Positions 10,971 to 22,401 of a stretch of 64,000 nt of DNA are shown here, piece by piece (position 1 is the first letter of the stretch; each line of letters starts with the position of its first letter). Source of the DNA: Allium sativum (lineage: Eukaryota > Streptophyta > Magnoliopsida > Asparagales > Amaryllidaceae); assembly GCA_030737875.1 (NCBI GenBank), contig CM060922.1, positions 299,079,456 to 299,143,455 of the forward strand, given 5' to 3'. Position numbers and translations under genes: made by a program. Under the pieces are notes generated by a model. The model had not been told where the DNA came from, searched no databases, and saw nothing but the letters and a program-made list of their open reading frames with translations.

Positions 10971-11500
10971 CCTTCCGGAAAATCCTGTCTTTTGATCTTG
11001 CCCTTGCCTTAATTATACAGCCCGTTATACCAAGATAAATATACTTCCTCTTGTTTTAGGTTTTACTATTCTTTCCTCCCCTCCTTTGTGAACCAAGTCC
11101 ATATCCATGAGTTCTTCATCCTTGTGTTGTGCTCCTTAGCCAGACTCCCTCATTATCATCTTTGCCATCCTTGTGTAACTTGTTGACAGGTCTCTCAAAA
11201 GCTGCCTCCATCACACAGAGAATACTATAAAGCTCGAAAGAAAATTAGCCGCAGGTGAAACTACTACGGCTATAGATGGAAGTTAGGCACTTGTTTTCCC
11301 TTTGACAAGTTTCGTAGTCTTGTCGAGCCTACGGAACCATGTTGTAACAAGGTTACCTCCAAGAAAGCCAGGAGCCTTGGAGACTCAGGAAAGAAGGAAA
11401 CAAGGATTCAAACAGAGGATCAAAAGATAGTGCATATGGCTTTGGGGAATACGCCTTTAAAACAAAGCTTTTCTTTTGAAAATGCTTCTTTTAAAACCGT
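10971..11500 (-). pseudogene. A gag-region remnant
   Basis: This is the stretch between the primer site and the protease remnant, where gag should lie. Short minus-strand frames are present, but no capsid motif or CCHC knuckle survives that I can defend. I call it a gag remnant from position only. Confidence 0.3.
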
Positions 11501-11546
11501 TTTGAAAATGATTTTTTGAATCTTTTATCTGATCCGGTAACCTTCA

Positions 11547-11558
11547 GCTCTGATACCA
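11547..11558 (-). other. A primer-binding site
   Basis: TGGTATCAGAGC on the minus strand, two bases from the 5' LTR end at 11561. Complementary to plant initiator Met-tRNA. Confidence 0.9.
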
Positions 11559-11560
11559 AG

Positions 11561-12264
11561 TGAAATACCCCACCTTCGTTAAGGTCACTCACAAAGGAAT
11601 GCCTTAATTTTGGTGAAGCGCTTTAGGTAAAAGATGCAGATAAATTACAAGATAGAAAAATAAAACAGCGGAAAATAAAGTCATTTTATAAACAACTTAA
11701 TTCTGTCAAGCTTTTACAACAATTTCCTCAATCATACTTAATTGTAATACATAGAACTTCTGTCTTGATTAAAAAACTTCATGGAATAAAAGAAGCATAA
11801 AAACAATGATATTCCCCGATAAAGCATGAACCAGCCATAGCAGTGGAAGAGAGAGAGTCTTAAGCGATAAACTAATTAATCTTCAAGCTTGGAAAGAGAA
11901 GAGTTCCAAGTTAGGCTGAGCTATTCCCTCCCTGATTACCTGGGGGGGGGGGGGATGGAAGAAAAGAGGAGAAAAACAAATTAGGTCAAAAATAAGTCTG
12001 GTAAGTCCAGTGATCTTTCAGCATGCAAACAAGATAAAGGATCCTGACATGAATAAACTGAAAATAAGACAATACCATAAAAACAAGGTAACTAAAGACA
12101 GGATAAGTGCAAGGCGAACTAAATGTGCTTCTACTTTTTCTCTACTTCGCTACTAATCTGTTAATCTGATTTCTATATTTATCTCTGCACCACCAAACTA
12201 GTGTCCCAACTAGTAATCTGTATAAAATGATAATCGTGATCCCAACCCCCCGTAATTGTGGTAA
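11561..12264 (-). mobile_element. A 5' LTR, piece 1 (3' part of the LTR)
   Basis: Matches 4991-5694 of the 3' LTR closely, including the homopolymer (11942-11954). It is interrupted at 12264 by the nested solo LTR, and the sequence resumes at about 16910 (GCCTCCAG versus TCCTCCAG in the 3' LTR). Confidence 0.9.
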
Positions 12265-12538
12265 TGTAACACCCCGTAATTCTGTAACACTAAGATTCGC
12301 AAATCAAGGAAGAATTAAAAGTTAAAATCAAAATCAAGAGAAACGGGCTGCGCCATTGTGTTCGTCTCGGAAAAATACGCGAAATAGAGTCCGAGTTTTC
12401 GAAAATCGGAGTCCGTATGACCAAGATATGGCCCGTCAAAGTTTTCAGAAAATTCCAAGTTCAAAACAGTTTAAAATAGAGTTAAATTCGAATTCAAACG
12501 CGCAGGGGGCAGGGCGGGAAAATTCCCGCCCAGGTCAA

Positions 12539-12608
12539 GTCGACAGGGGTGTCGACTGCACAGTCGACACCCCCCCATGTCGACTGCCCAGTCGACATGG
12601 GTGTCGAC
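12539..12608 (+). promoter_or_regulatory. Cluster of six GTCGAC palindromes in solo LTR
   Basis: GTCGAC at 12539, 12551, 12563, 12579, 12591 and 12603, mostly spaced 12 bases apart, with neighbouring CCCCC and CATG stretches that form larger inverted repeats. The cluster ends about 85 bp upstream of a TATA box. Confidence 0.7.
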
Positions 12609-12692
12609 CTGCCCGCTTTTTCCAGCTTTCTGCACCTGGTTCGTTCTGCTGTATTTGGTCACGTTTTCTGACCAGGTTCGTCTGCCTAACAC

Positions 12693-12700
12693 TATATAAA
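12693..12700 (+). promoter_or_regulatory. TATA box of solo LTR
   Basis: TATATAAA followed by CAACCCTGG and a pyrimidine-rich stretch (12709-12725) typical of a plant core promoter with a Y patch. About 430 bp from the LTR start. Confidence 0.65.
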
Positions 12701-13038
12701 CAACCCTGGTCTTCTTCTCTATTCACAATTCTTTTCTACCTTTATGCTGCAAAGATTCTTGTTAGACATGGCTTCTCCTCCTCCTCTAAAATATATAAAT
12801 AAAATAATATATAAAAAATAAACCAAGACGAGGAAATGCTGCTAAAAGATTTTCAAGAAGAGGTTCAAGTCAAGCTAGGATTCAAGAGGAGGTCCAAACG
12901 ACTTCAACGACTGTTTTTCTACGAATCTTAGCAACGCCATCTTTCTGTTCTAATCTAATCTCTGTAAGTCAGTTATTTTTAGATTTGAACGTTTTTCTTT
13001 GTTCGTGACATGAAATTAAAGGAATAAAAGAATATGCC

Positions 13039-13065
13039 AAATCTCTCTCTCTCTCTCTCTCTCTA
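13039..13065. repeat. CT microsatellite
   Basis: About 12 CT units in the transcribed part of the solo LTR. Confidence 0.9.
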
Positions 13066-13150
13066 TTCGAATCAGTGCCTATATTCTTGGACCTAATCAA
13101 GAACTGTTATGATTCAAGGACAAACAAGACTGTATGCCTCTTTGACTATG

Positions 13151-13283
13151 AACATTGCCTATGACTGTGAATGTTGCCTATGACTATGAACATTGCCTAT
13201 GACTACGGACATTGCCTATGACTGTGAACGTTGCCTATGACTATGAACATTGCCTATGACCATGGACATTGCCTATGACTGTG
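13151..13283. repeat. 19 bp minisatellite, seven copies
   Basis: Unit AACATTGCCTATGACTATG with small changes, seven times in tandem, then two partial GACTGT units. The copies keep the central GCCTATGAC unchanged. Confidence 0.9.
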
Positions 13284-13470
13284 ACTGTGACTATGAGAAT
13301 TATTTCCTTGACTAAGCTTATGCTTTTGATTTGGAAACATAAACTATTGCCTATGACATAACAAGGACAACTGTGACTAAACACCTATGATTTCTGACTA
13401 GGAAAGGGTTGCTGTGAAATTGGGTCTAAACCTGATTCTTTCTATTCTTTCTATCCTTGGTATTTTCGTT

Positions 13471-13650
13471 GGTTTTAGACCTTGGGAATTTACCTATTAA
13501 GTTAGGTCTACCCATGTTCTTGAACCTACGTCTCTATTCTGTCTATTCTTGGTTTTCTTTGGTTTTAGACCTTGGGAATTTACCTATTAAGTTAGGTCTA
13601 CCCATGTTCTTGAACCGACGTCGTTATTCAACCCTTTTTATGCCAGTTAG
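13471..13650. repeat. 90 bp tandem duplication in solo LTR
   Basis: A block beginning GGTTTTAGACCTTGGGAATT occurs at 13471 and again at 13561, nearly identical for about 70 bases. Confidence 0.85.
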
Positions 13651-14589
13651 TATGTCTATCTTTCGCATAGCATCTTTGGTTCACTCCCTATTTTCTATGA
13701 ACCTAGCTTTATTTATAAATCTAGACTGAATCACGATTATACGAACGGTGGGAATGCGGTTTGGGCAAAATATGAAATTTACTAAAAACGTAGTTTAACT
13801 TGGAAATTGGCATAAATTGGGAACACACATTATTGCATGTTCATAAGAATGCAAGTTGGATAAATTTGACATGAACTATAGATTGAGTAGCCTGAATCTA
13901 GTATCGACATGTAAATCTAGCATTTACATGAATAGTGAACTAGAGTAATAAGTCTAGTTTGACATGAATTAGAATGTTCAATTGGAATTGGATTAGCTAA
14001 TTTGGAACGGTAAATATATTGGCCTAAATTTGAAATTGGCCATAATAGGGAGTAATTGGCAGGTTTAGAAAAATCATGGTTAATGACACTTGATTTGGTA
14101 TAGTTTACATACCAAAAAGCATAAACATGATTTAGAGGGAAAAATGGGCCATAAGAATGAATGTTGACAATTTACATTAAAAGGGGAATTAGGATATAAG
14201 TAAATTAGGAATAATTTACTTATAGAATTTGTTCTGAATGAGAAATGTATACTAAGACAAATTAAAGGTTTGTTAAACGACATCTCTTTTAATAACACAC
14301 CAGAAAGTTCTAGGGTGACAGAGAGGATAGTGTCTAGGCTTGGGTTTGGAAAATACAAGTTTCTTGCTCTCCCTGGCTATCCCTAACTAATCCGACGGAC
14401 GGGATGGTTACTTTCAAAACCTGAATTGAAAACTAATCAAAAACCCTTTGAATTTAGAAAACACGAATATGCCTAACCCGAGGTTAGACTGAGTTGCGAT
14501 GTAAACCTGCCCGGAACCAACCGGCACATCCAGTATTTGCAACAATATCTGTCTAATGTGAGTGGTCGTGGCTTTAATCTACTTAATTA

Positions 14590-15400
14590 AAGCTAGAACA
14601 AGAATGGTAGGGTTAAGTTAACTAATACACTTAACCAGTTCAACATGACAACTAAACTGATGGGTGGGGTTAGGTTCATAAAAACACTTAACACAGTTAA
14701 GCTAGAATGGGAGGGTTAAGTCCATAGGAACACTTAACCAACTTAACACAGTTAAGCTAGAATGGGAGGGCTAAGTCCATAGAAACACTTAACCAGACTC
14801 AAGGTAACAAGACAAGATTTGTAGGGGTTAAGTAAAGTTAATACACTTAGCCAAATTAAGATGTTAACTAGACTAGAGGTTGGGGTTAAGTAAAGTTAAT
14901 ACACTTAGCCAAATTAACATGTTAACTAGACTAGAGGTTGGGGTTAAGTAAAGTTAATACACTTAGCCAAATTAGCATGTTAACTAGACCAGAGGTTGGG
15001 GTTAAGAAAAATCTAATACACTTAGCCAATTTAATATGTTAGCTGGGCTTGACCGTAGGGGTTAAGTAAACTTGAACACTTAACCATCAGGTTGTGATAA
15101 AGGAATGGGGTTAAGTCTAAAACATGAAGGGATAATACTTAACCATTAATAACACGTTAGTTAAAACCAACAGGCAAGGTTAAGTTAAAAGGGAACACTT
15201 AAACCAATACAGGGTGAAAGGGTAAGGTTAAGTAATAAGAAATACTTAACCAATATAACTTGGTTTAGGGTAAGGTTAAGTCAACATGAATTATTAATAA
15301 CACTTAACCAGTTTATTAGGATAAATGAAGAGGGTTAAGTTAGCTTGAATTGACTAATGACACTTAACCAACCCAAATTGACGGGAAATAGAACTAAGTA
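14590..15400. repeat. GGTTAAGT dyad array in solo LTR
   Basis: Four units of ~58 bp (about 14822-15045) carry GGGGTTAAGT then ACACTTAGCC. More diverged TTAAGT/ACTTAACC pairs run to about 15370. It is the same array as at 6130-7260, reversed because this LTR lies on the opposite strand. Confidence 0.8.
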
Positions 15401-16543
15401 GTAATTCTTAGTATAACACGGGAAGGAGCGAATGTCCGTCCGAGAAGGCTCCAACGAATTGGGTTACGAAGCCCGAGGCTTCGAGGGGACGTGAGGGTAC
15501 TCTTGGTATCCCTCTGTGAGACTGCAGATGATCCACCTGGGCTCACAGAGGTTAAGGTCTGCGTAGAAGAACCAGGGGTAAAGCCTTGGTTGCAATATAC
15601 ATGGCAACCTAAAGACTAGGATGGACCAGCGTGATTCGGCGAGAAAACGGTAGCCCTGTGATAGCAACTCGTCGTCTACCATCCATCTTGAGTCAGTCGA
15701 GATACGTGAAGCGGAAAGGCGGAGAACTCCAAAAGACCATAATTGCTATCTAGTTATGGGTGAGGATGGCCATAGGACAGTGGGGCACCGGGGCCGGCGT
15801 ATAGTTCTCATTTTTACAAAGGGTGTCTTTCATTAGTTGAGGGAGGGGTCAAGTGGGACCATAACCACTGGAATAAAAAAAGACCTTAGCATCTGCATCG
15901 GCAGATATCTGAAAGCTCCCGACCGAGTTCTGTATTCCTTGATTTTCCGTGACACAGGACTCGGATCGCACGTTACAGGACATGTACATCTAGACGAGCG
16001 ATAACGATTCGCGATACAGGCGTGGGGAAGTATAGGAACATATACCACTCTAGGTAGTGTGTCCTAGACTTGGGGGCATCGTTCGACAGGTAGCATAATT
16101 CCTAGTTGAACTAGGTGGCATAAATCTTGAATCCGAGAAGCGTTCAACGGATAGCGTAAACTCTAGTTAAATCTAGAAAGCACTTGATAGAATACCCTAG
16201 GTTTGATCCAGGTAACAAATAATGAATGTATGCCGGAAGGCAATGGAAAATACAGGGATTGGGATCACGTTATCGTTACTAGTTGGGACACTAGTTAGGT
16301 GGTGCAGAGATATAGTATAACAAGAAAATAGCGGCGAAAGTATTAGAGCATATCCTGTTTACCTTATCTTAGCATATCTTGTGATTATCTTGTCTAATCC
16401 TGCTGACCCTATGGTCATGGTGTAATCTTGTATTCAGTTAATTCATGTCGTTTTGTTTTTCCATGTTCACATGCTAGAAGCTACTGAACTTACTCAGGCT
16501 TTATGTCTGACTCTGTTTTCCTTTCGTCTTCTTTTCTTCCGTT

Positions 16544-16557
16544 CCCCCCCCCCCCCC
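16544..16557. repeat. C14 homopolymer in solo LTR
   Basis: A run of 14 C at the same relative place as G12 and G13 in the A LTRs. Confidence 0.9.
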
Positions 16558-16909
16558 GGTAGTAGAGGAGGGAGTAGTATAACTCAGGTTAAGTTGGACT
16601 GTCACTCTTTCTCAGCTTGAAGATTTGTCGAAGTTTTGCTTGGATCCTCTTTTCAGATGCTATGGCTGGTTCTTGCCACATTGGGGAATATAAATGTATT
16701 TTTATGCTTCTTCATTTTGTAAGACAGATGACACTCTGATATTGTAAAGAAATCTTTGTACAAACTATTTTATCAATAAAGCAAAGTTTTATTTTCCGCT
16801 GTTTAAATTCTGTCTGTCTTGTAATTTATCTGCATCTTTTACCCTAAATGCTCCACAGAACTTAGTGCATTCCCTTTGTGAGTGACACTAACGGACGTGG
16901 GGTGTTACA

Positions 16910-19639
16910 AGTAGCCTCCAGGTGTACATCTATTGTGTGTATTCCACCTCAATCAGACTAATTGCCATGAACATGTTAGATGTACCCTTACTACCCTGTC
17001 GATCGACTCCCTAGTTGTATTCATGTTCCATGTATCTGTGTCAATTGGCCCTTTCTTGCATGTAGATACCCTGTGCTGGTCTCACCATAAGGTGTATCAA
17101 TCCTTATGATAGCAACCCGACACGATTCAAGATGCACAGTGTATAACTACTGGTACCCAGTGCCTGCTTTTTCCCACTCCGGAGTACGTGCACGCCCGTA
17201 AACCGTCAGAACCTACACTGACGTACCCCCTGCCGCTGCTTTGACCGCTTATAATTAGCCTAGTAATTGTGCCCCACCCTGCCTAGTTCAAGGTACCGTG
17301 ATACATCCATGTGGGTTACTGCTGAAATGGTTCCCCGTTACTAGGGTTTCCTATTGGTTAAGTTTGTGGGCCTATATTTACTAATATTACCCACCAACCC
17401 GATATGTATTTATCCCCCCCATCGATTCAAGCATTTTTAATAAACTGTTAAGTTTTGTGGGCCTATATGTACTAATATGACCCACCTACACGAGATATAC
17501 TTAACTCTCCCATCGATTCAAGCATGTTTATTTAATAGTTAAGTTTTGTTGGCATATACTTACTAATATTATCCACCAACCCGATATGTACTTAACCCTT
17601 CCACCGATTCAAGCATGTTTATTTAATGGTTAAGTTTTGTGGGCCTATATTTACTAATATTACCCACCAACCCGATATGTACTTAACCCTCCCGCACATT
17701 ACGCCATACTAGTTCAATGTTGTCCGCTCATGTTAACTTAACCCACTCATTCAGCATGTCATGTTGGTTAAGCATTTCTTATTAACTTGACCCTCCTTAC
17801 TTGTCATGTTGGATCAGTTAAGTGTTTCCTATTAACTTAACCCCATTCGTTCATCAAGTTATATTGGTCATGTGTTTCTTGTTAACTTAACCCCACGTAT
17901 TCATCTTGTTGTATTCGTTAAGTGTCATCAATCAATTCAAGTTAACTTAACCCACCAACGTGTCATGTTACTTTGGTTAAGTATTGCGTTCTTTTGTTAA
18001 CTTAACCCTACTACAAATCAAGTTATATTGGTTAAGTGTTGCCCTCTTATTTTAACTTAACCTTTCAATAAACCAAGTTATATTGGTTAAGTGTTTCTAA
18101 ATTTACTTAACCTTACCCACTTGTCTAATTAACATGTTATAACGTTTAAGTGTTCTAAATTTACTTAACCTCACCCACTTGTCTAATTAACATGTTATAA
18201 CGGTTAAGTGTTCTAAATTTACTTAACCTCACCCATTTGTCTAATCAACATGTTATAATGGTTAAGTGTTCTAAATTTACTTAACCTCACCCACTTGTCT
18301 AATCAACATGTTGTAACGGTTAAGTGTTCTGAATTTACTTAACCTCACCCACTTGTCTAATTAATGTATTGAATTGGTTAAGTGTTTCCTTAACTGACTT
18401 AACCGTACCAATCTTGACTTAACTTTATTAAAGCACCAACCACTCACATTAGACAGGTATTGTTTTGGTCACTGGATGTGCCGGTCGGTTCCGGGCAGTT
18501 TTACACCACAACTCAGTCTAACCTCGGGTCCTTTTTGGGGTCAATGCACTAAGCACCGACATTAGACATGTATTGTTGTGGTCACTGGATGTGCCGGTCG
18601 GTTCCGGGCAGTTTTACACCACAACTCAATCTAACCTCGGGTTAGGCATATTCGTCTTTTCTAAATTTACATATTACTTATTTATGACAAATTCCATATG
18701 TAAATTATTCCCAATTTATTTATGCCATAACTATCCTTTTAATTATGCTCACAATTAATGGTATACTAAATGTACCATTTCATGAACCAATCTATGCCAT
18801 GTAAATTTTCATGTTTATCATACATATTTATATGTAAATTATAAATCAATTATTGTCATGGCCTACTTTCCTTCTAAACCACGTTCAAAATTTTAGGTAT
18901 ATAGATCATACCATTTTCATGCCACTTATCATGCTTATATGTCAAACATGCCAATTACATGTAATTTCATGTTTCCCCAACGTTACCCTCGTTGTAAGTT
19001 CGCAAAATTACATAGAATGTTAGGCTCAATATTTTAGCATAAATTATAAAACAAAAATGGGAAAAGAGGAACTTTGCAACATTCCAACACCATACAAAAG
19101 TATGGAACTAACTACACATATGTCACATGGATTTGGCATAGAACAATATACTTTTAACTATGAACTTACAAATTTGATCTATGCAACATGAACCACAAGC
19201 ATATGAATTTACATAAAACTATACAAGTTAAACTTGGCATGTAGTGGTGAACTTACAAATTAGATCTATCATAAAGGCATATGGATCTAACATATAAAGT
19301 TGTAGATCTAAAAATATAAGGTCGTAGATCTAAACATGTATGCATAATGGCTCTAAACAATTAGGCATAAATGACATGACTTAGCCTAAAACTTGTACGT
19401 ATCATAATATCACCAAACTTACATATGATAATTTCATTCCCAAATTCCTATACAACATCACAGGTTTACTCACTAATTTCCACATAACATGATAGGTTCG
19501 ATAGACCACAATAGTTCATACGCATATATGATAGAATAGACATGAACAAACATGAATCAGCATCACATACAACTTGATACAATTCTATTTTACAATTCAT
19601 TAAAATCATGTCTTTAATTTATTCACATCTGGAAGATAA
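16910..19639 (-). mobile_element. A 5' LTR, piece 2
   Basis: Continues the A LTR after the solo LTR and matches about 5695-8460 of the 3' LTR in order. It contains its own dyad array and two-copy module. It stops at 19639, where B is inserted; GATAA (19635-19639) is the left target duplication of B. Confidence 0.9.
17340..18420. repeat. GGTTAAGT dyad array in A 5' LTR
   Basis: Five regular ~58 bp units (about 18085-18373) with GGTTAAGT-N11-ACTTAACC and a longer diverged part from about 17340. The 3' LTR has six regular units, so copy number has changed since insertion. Confidence 0.85.
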
Positions 19640-20024
19640 TGTAACGACCCGCATTCTCCGCATCGGAGGATCGCAGAATATTTATTTCTTTCACATGCGA
19701 AGTCGTATAGTCATGTAACTTTGGGAGACCACTATTGGGGTCATTTCCCGTGTTCATGATTTTTACCGATTTTTAAATGACCGTTTTACCCCTAGCGGAT
19801 CTTGTTTCGGCCATAACTTTTGATTGGAAAGGAGTTTTCACCTGAAACTACTTTCGTTAGATCCGGATGATGGTTTACCTTTACGTAGAGTGGTCACATT
19901 AGCCAAACGGACTTACCGTTTGGGAGATATGGCTGAAACAAGTTTCAGGTGGTGAAAAACAGCTTAATTGGGCTTAACCGGGTGATTAATAGCTAGGCCC
20001 AAAGGGGAATTTCTGGATTAAGAG

Positions 20025-20030
20025 TATAAG
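20025..20030 (+). promoter_or_regulatory. TATA-like box of B 5' LTR
   Basis: GTATAAGAGGG about 385 bp into the LTR; the 3' LTR has the same (27336-27341). It lies about 250 bp upstream of the splice-donor-like site, the same distance as in E. Confidence 0.5.
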
Positions 20031-20270
20031 AGGGCTGCTCGGGTTTAGAGAACACCCTTTTTCCCACTTTCACAGCTGCCACTTTCATTCTTAGAACCCT
20101 AGCAATGGCCTCCACATGCTAAAACTCCCCAAATCACCTTCTAATCGCTAATTAAGCCAAATCTACATCAAATCAAAGAGGATTTGCACAAGAATCGAGG
20201 TAGAACTGCTGTACAGCCTTGGGAACAACGCATAACAGAGATTTATTTCAGATCTAAAGTTAATTTTTGG

Positions 20271-20300
20271 CCAAGGTGAGTGATTTGTATAGTTCCTCAC
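20271..20300 (+). other. Splice-donor-like site and GTGAG/CTCAC dyad in B 5' LTR
   Basis: CCAAG|GTGAGT (boundary after 20275) is a near-perfect plant 5' splice site. GTGAG (20276-20280) is also the arm of a small inverted repeat with CTCAC (20296-20300). The 3' LTR keeps it (27588-27593), and E has the same at 44561-44582. Confidence 0.5.
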
Positions 20301-20702
20301 TAATTATGGTTAATTAACGGTAATTAGTGATAATTAGCGAATTTATACATCTTAAAAATCTGGAAAATATTGATAAATTTTGAAATATTGTTTTAGGCCT
20401 ATGTTAGAAAATTTGATTAGTTTGGTTAAGTTTTGCTAATCCTATCATTAATTATACTTGAACATGATTTAGGGGAAATATGGGGTTTTGGTTATGTTTG
20501 ATCCATTTTAACCTATCAAGTTGTTGTTTTGGTGTTTGTGATCACTTCTATTTGTTGCTATGACTGTATGGTATGCTTTGTGATTGTCTAAAATAGTTAG
20601 AGTGGTCGAAAACGTCGTTGAGTGGTGTATAAACAGTCGCTGGAAGTTGCAGGAAAAGTGCAAGAAAGTACCCGAACCGTATCGGATCGGATGGGAACCG
20701 CA

Positions 20703-20994
20703 TTAAGGAGGGAACCCGAACCGAACCGCATTGAGGAGGGAACCCGAAACGAACCGCTTTGTGGAGGGAACCCGAACCGAACCGCATTGCGGAGGGAACC
20801 CGAACCGAACAGCATCGAGGAGGGAACCCGATCCGAACCGCATGGAGGAGGGAACCCGAACCGAACCGCATTGAGGAGGGAACCCGAACCGAACTGTATT
20901 GAGGAGGTGAACCCGAACCGAACCGCATGGAGGAGGTGAACCCGAACCGAACCGCATGGAGGAGGTGAACCCGAACTTGAACCGCATGGAGGAG
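20703..20994. repeat. 28-29 bp minisatellite in B 5' LTR, ten copies
   Basis: Unit of the form AGGAGGGAACCCGAACC followed by GAACCGCATTG. The last three copies carry one extra base. Because 28 is not a multiple of three and the unit lacks stops, long open frames appear on both strands; these are products of the repeat, not genes. The 3' LTR has eight copies (28014-28255). Confidence 0.9.
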
Positions 20995-21791
20995 CGAAAA
21001 TAAGCTGAACTAAACGGGGAGCCTGAGCACCACAGACCGAACCGAACCGAGTTTGGACCTCTACTCCTACTACGTGATGACTCTTCTGAAGACCAACACC
21101 AACTCAACCAAAGACCCGAGATGCGAAGGTAGTCCAAATAGGAAGTAGAACTCATGATCCAATTAGGAACCAATGAGTTAACTACATGATTGGACTTTGC
21201 TGCGGGACGTGTGCTATGGGTTGTCAATGTCTAGGACTTTGGATCACTATGTGTTTGAGGTACATGGATGGATTCAGGACCACAGTAGCCTAGGTACGAC
21301 CAGTGGGCTATGGACCAATGAAGTGGGGTCATTTGAAAAGGTTTGGTTATGATCCCATGGGATAAGCTTGGTGGTAGCAGTAGTTGTACAAGTCGAACTC
21401 CGTTATTACCTCGATAGGTCTAGTGATCAAAGTGGTGGATATCGTATGCTTTACGCACTGTGTGAGAGATGTGAGGATGGTTGCTATGCTTGATTTGTTT
21501 GCCATCACTATGACATACACGCCCCCACCCCCATATTCTTTACACCATATGTTAGAGGCACCTTAGAGTATTGTAAAATGTGGAGCTAACTCTTTGGTTG
21601 CAGGTTCAGGTATGGTTTAGTATACCTATTATTGTTCTGTTTTGCTGCTTATTGCTCATACCAGACTTTTGTCTAACCCAGAGTTTTATGTCTCTTCTTA
21701 ATACTCTGGGTTCTCTCACGAGCAGACTAGAGACAAGTTAGTTGCTGAAGCACGAGTAGCTATACCGGAGACAAGCAGGAGCTTCCACGTA

Positions 21792-21792
<1 letters not shown>

Positions 21793-21846
<54 letters not shown>
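21793..21846. repeat. TA microsatellite in B 5' LTR
   Basis: An uninterrupted TA run of about 27 units. The 3' LTR has only about five units at the same place (29051-29061), so it expanded or shrank after insertion. Confidence 0.95.
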
Positions 21847-21849
<3 letters not shown>

Positions 21850-22205
21850 TCCATGTGTCGCTGCTGGTCACTACTTTGGGCATTAGTAGTGTACCTTTCC
21901 TTTCTTTTGCTTTAGAGAAGTTTTAAAGTTGTAATAATGATGATATGGAACATAAGCTGTATTTGGATTTTCCGCTGCTATGATGTTTAATTTTCAGCTT
22001 ATGCAATGTCTCACCTGTTTTATGTCAAGTATGTTATTATTATATTTTATTCCTTGCACTGTGAGACATTCTACAGGTTCTTTGTTAGTTCACCAGTAAG
22101 TCCTTTCCTTTTCCCTTTCTTTGGCGACCGTCCCGTGCCGGTTGGACATCGGCACAACGCATTTTTACGGGAAATGTTGGCTGGTGCGGGGCGGGCCGTC
22201 ACACT

Positions 22206-22217
22206 TGGTATCAGAGC
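22206..22217 (+). other. B primer-binding site
   Basis: TGGTATCAGAGC two bases after the 5' LTR end; initiator Met-tRNA type. Confidence 0.95.
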
Positions 22218-22381
22218 TGTAGGTTGCATAGTTAACCTAGGGAAAGACACCAGGGAGAGATAATACGTATATGAAAGCGCTTATTTGTGATTATTTTGGG
22301 TTTTCAAAAGCTATATATATACTATTAGTATAGCTAAGGATGAAGTTGCACTGCACTGACACCACAAAGAGAATGGTTAAT

Positions 22382-22396
22382 CGTTTCCCTTTACAG
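22382..22396 (+). other. Splice-acceptor-like site before B gag
   Basis: A pyrimidine-rich run ending CCCTTTACAG (22387-22396) lies six bases before the first gag ATG at 22402. Together with the donor at 20275/20276 it would define an intron of about 2.1 kb that removes the primer site. E has TTTGCAG (ending 46986) upstream of its gag. Confidence 0.4.
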
Positions 22397-22401
22397 GTTG
22401 A

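Larger units (their letters stand above)
12265..16909 (+). mobile_element. Solo LTR of family A, plus strand, nested in the A 5' LTR
   Basis: It starts TGTAACACCCC at 12265 and ends GGGGTGTTACA at 16909, with no internal region. Its end matches the A LTR end in reverse orientation (CTGCATCTTTTACC, then ...GTGAGTGAC). The flanks GGTAA and AGTAG are an imperfect 5 bp duplication; the uninterrupted 3' LTR reads GGTAT there. It is diverged from the A LTRs, so it represents another subfamily or an old copy. Length is 4645 bp. Confidence 0.85.
19640..22203 (+). mobile_element. B 5' LTR (2564 bp)
   Basis: Starts TGTAACGACCC and ends GTCACA, just before the primer site. Longer than the 3' LTR mainly because of a larger minisatellite and a long TA repeat. 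Confidence 0.9.

Noticed and set aside
12356..12802. 148-codon open frame on the plus strand of the solo LTR
   Set aside because: It spans the GTCGAC cluster and the TATA box, has low-complexity composition and no counterpart in the A LTRs.
20548..21227. Long open frames on both strands in B 5' LTR
   Set aside because: They are generated by the stop-free 28-29 bp minisatellite, which reads in all frames; the same happens at 27860-28247. No start context or conservation.
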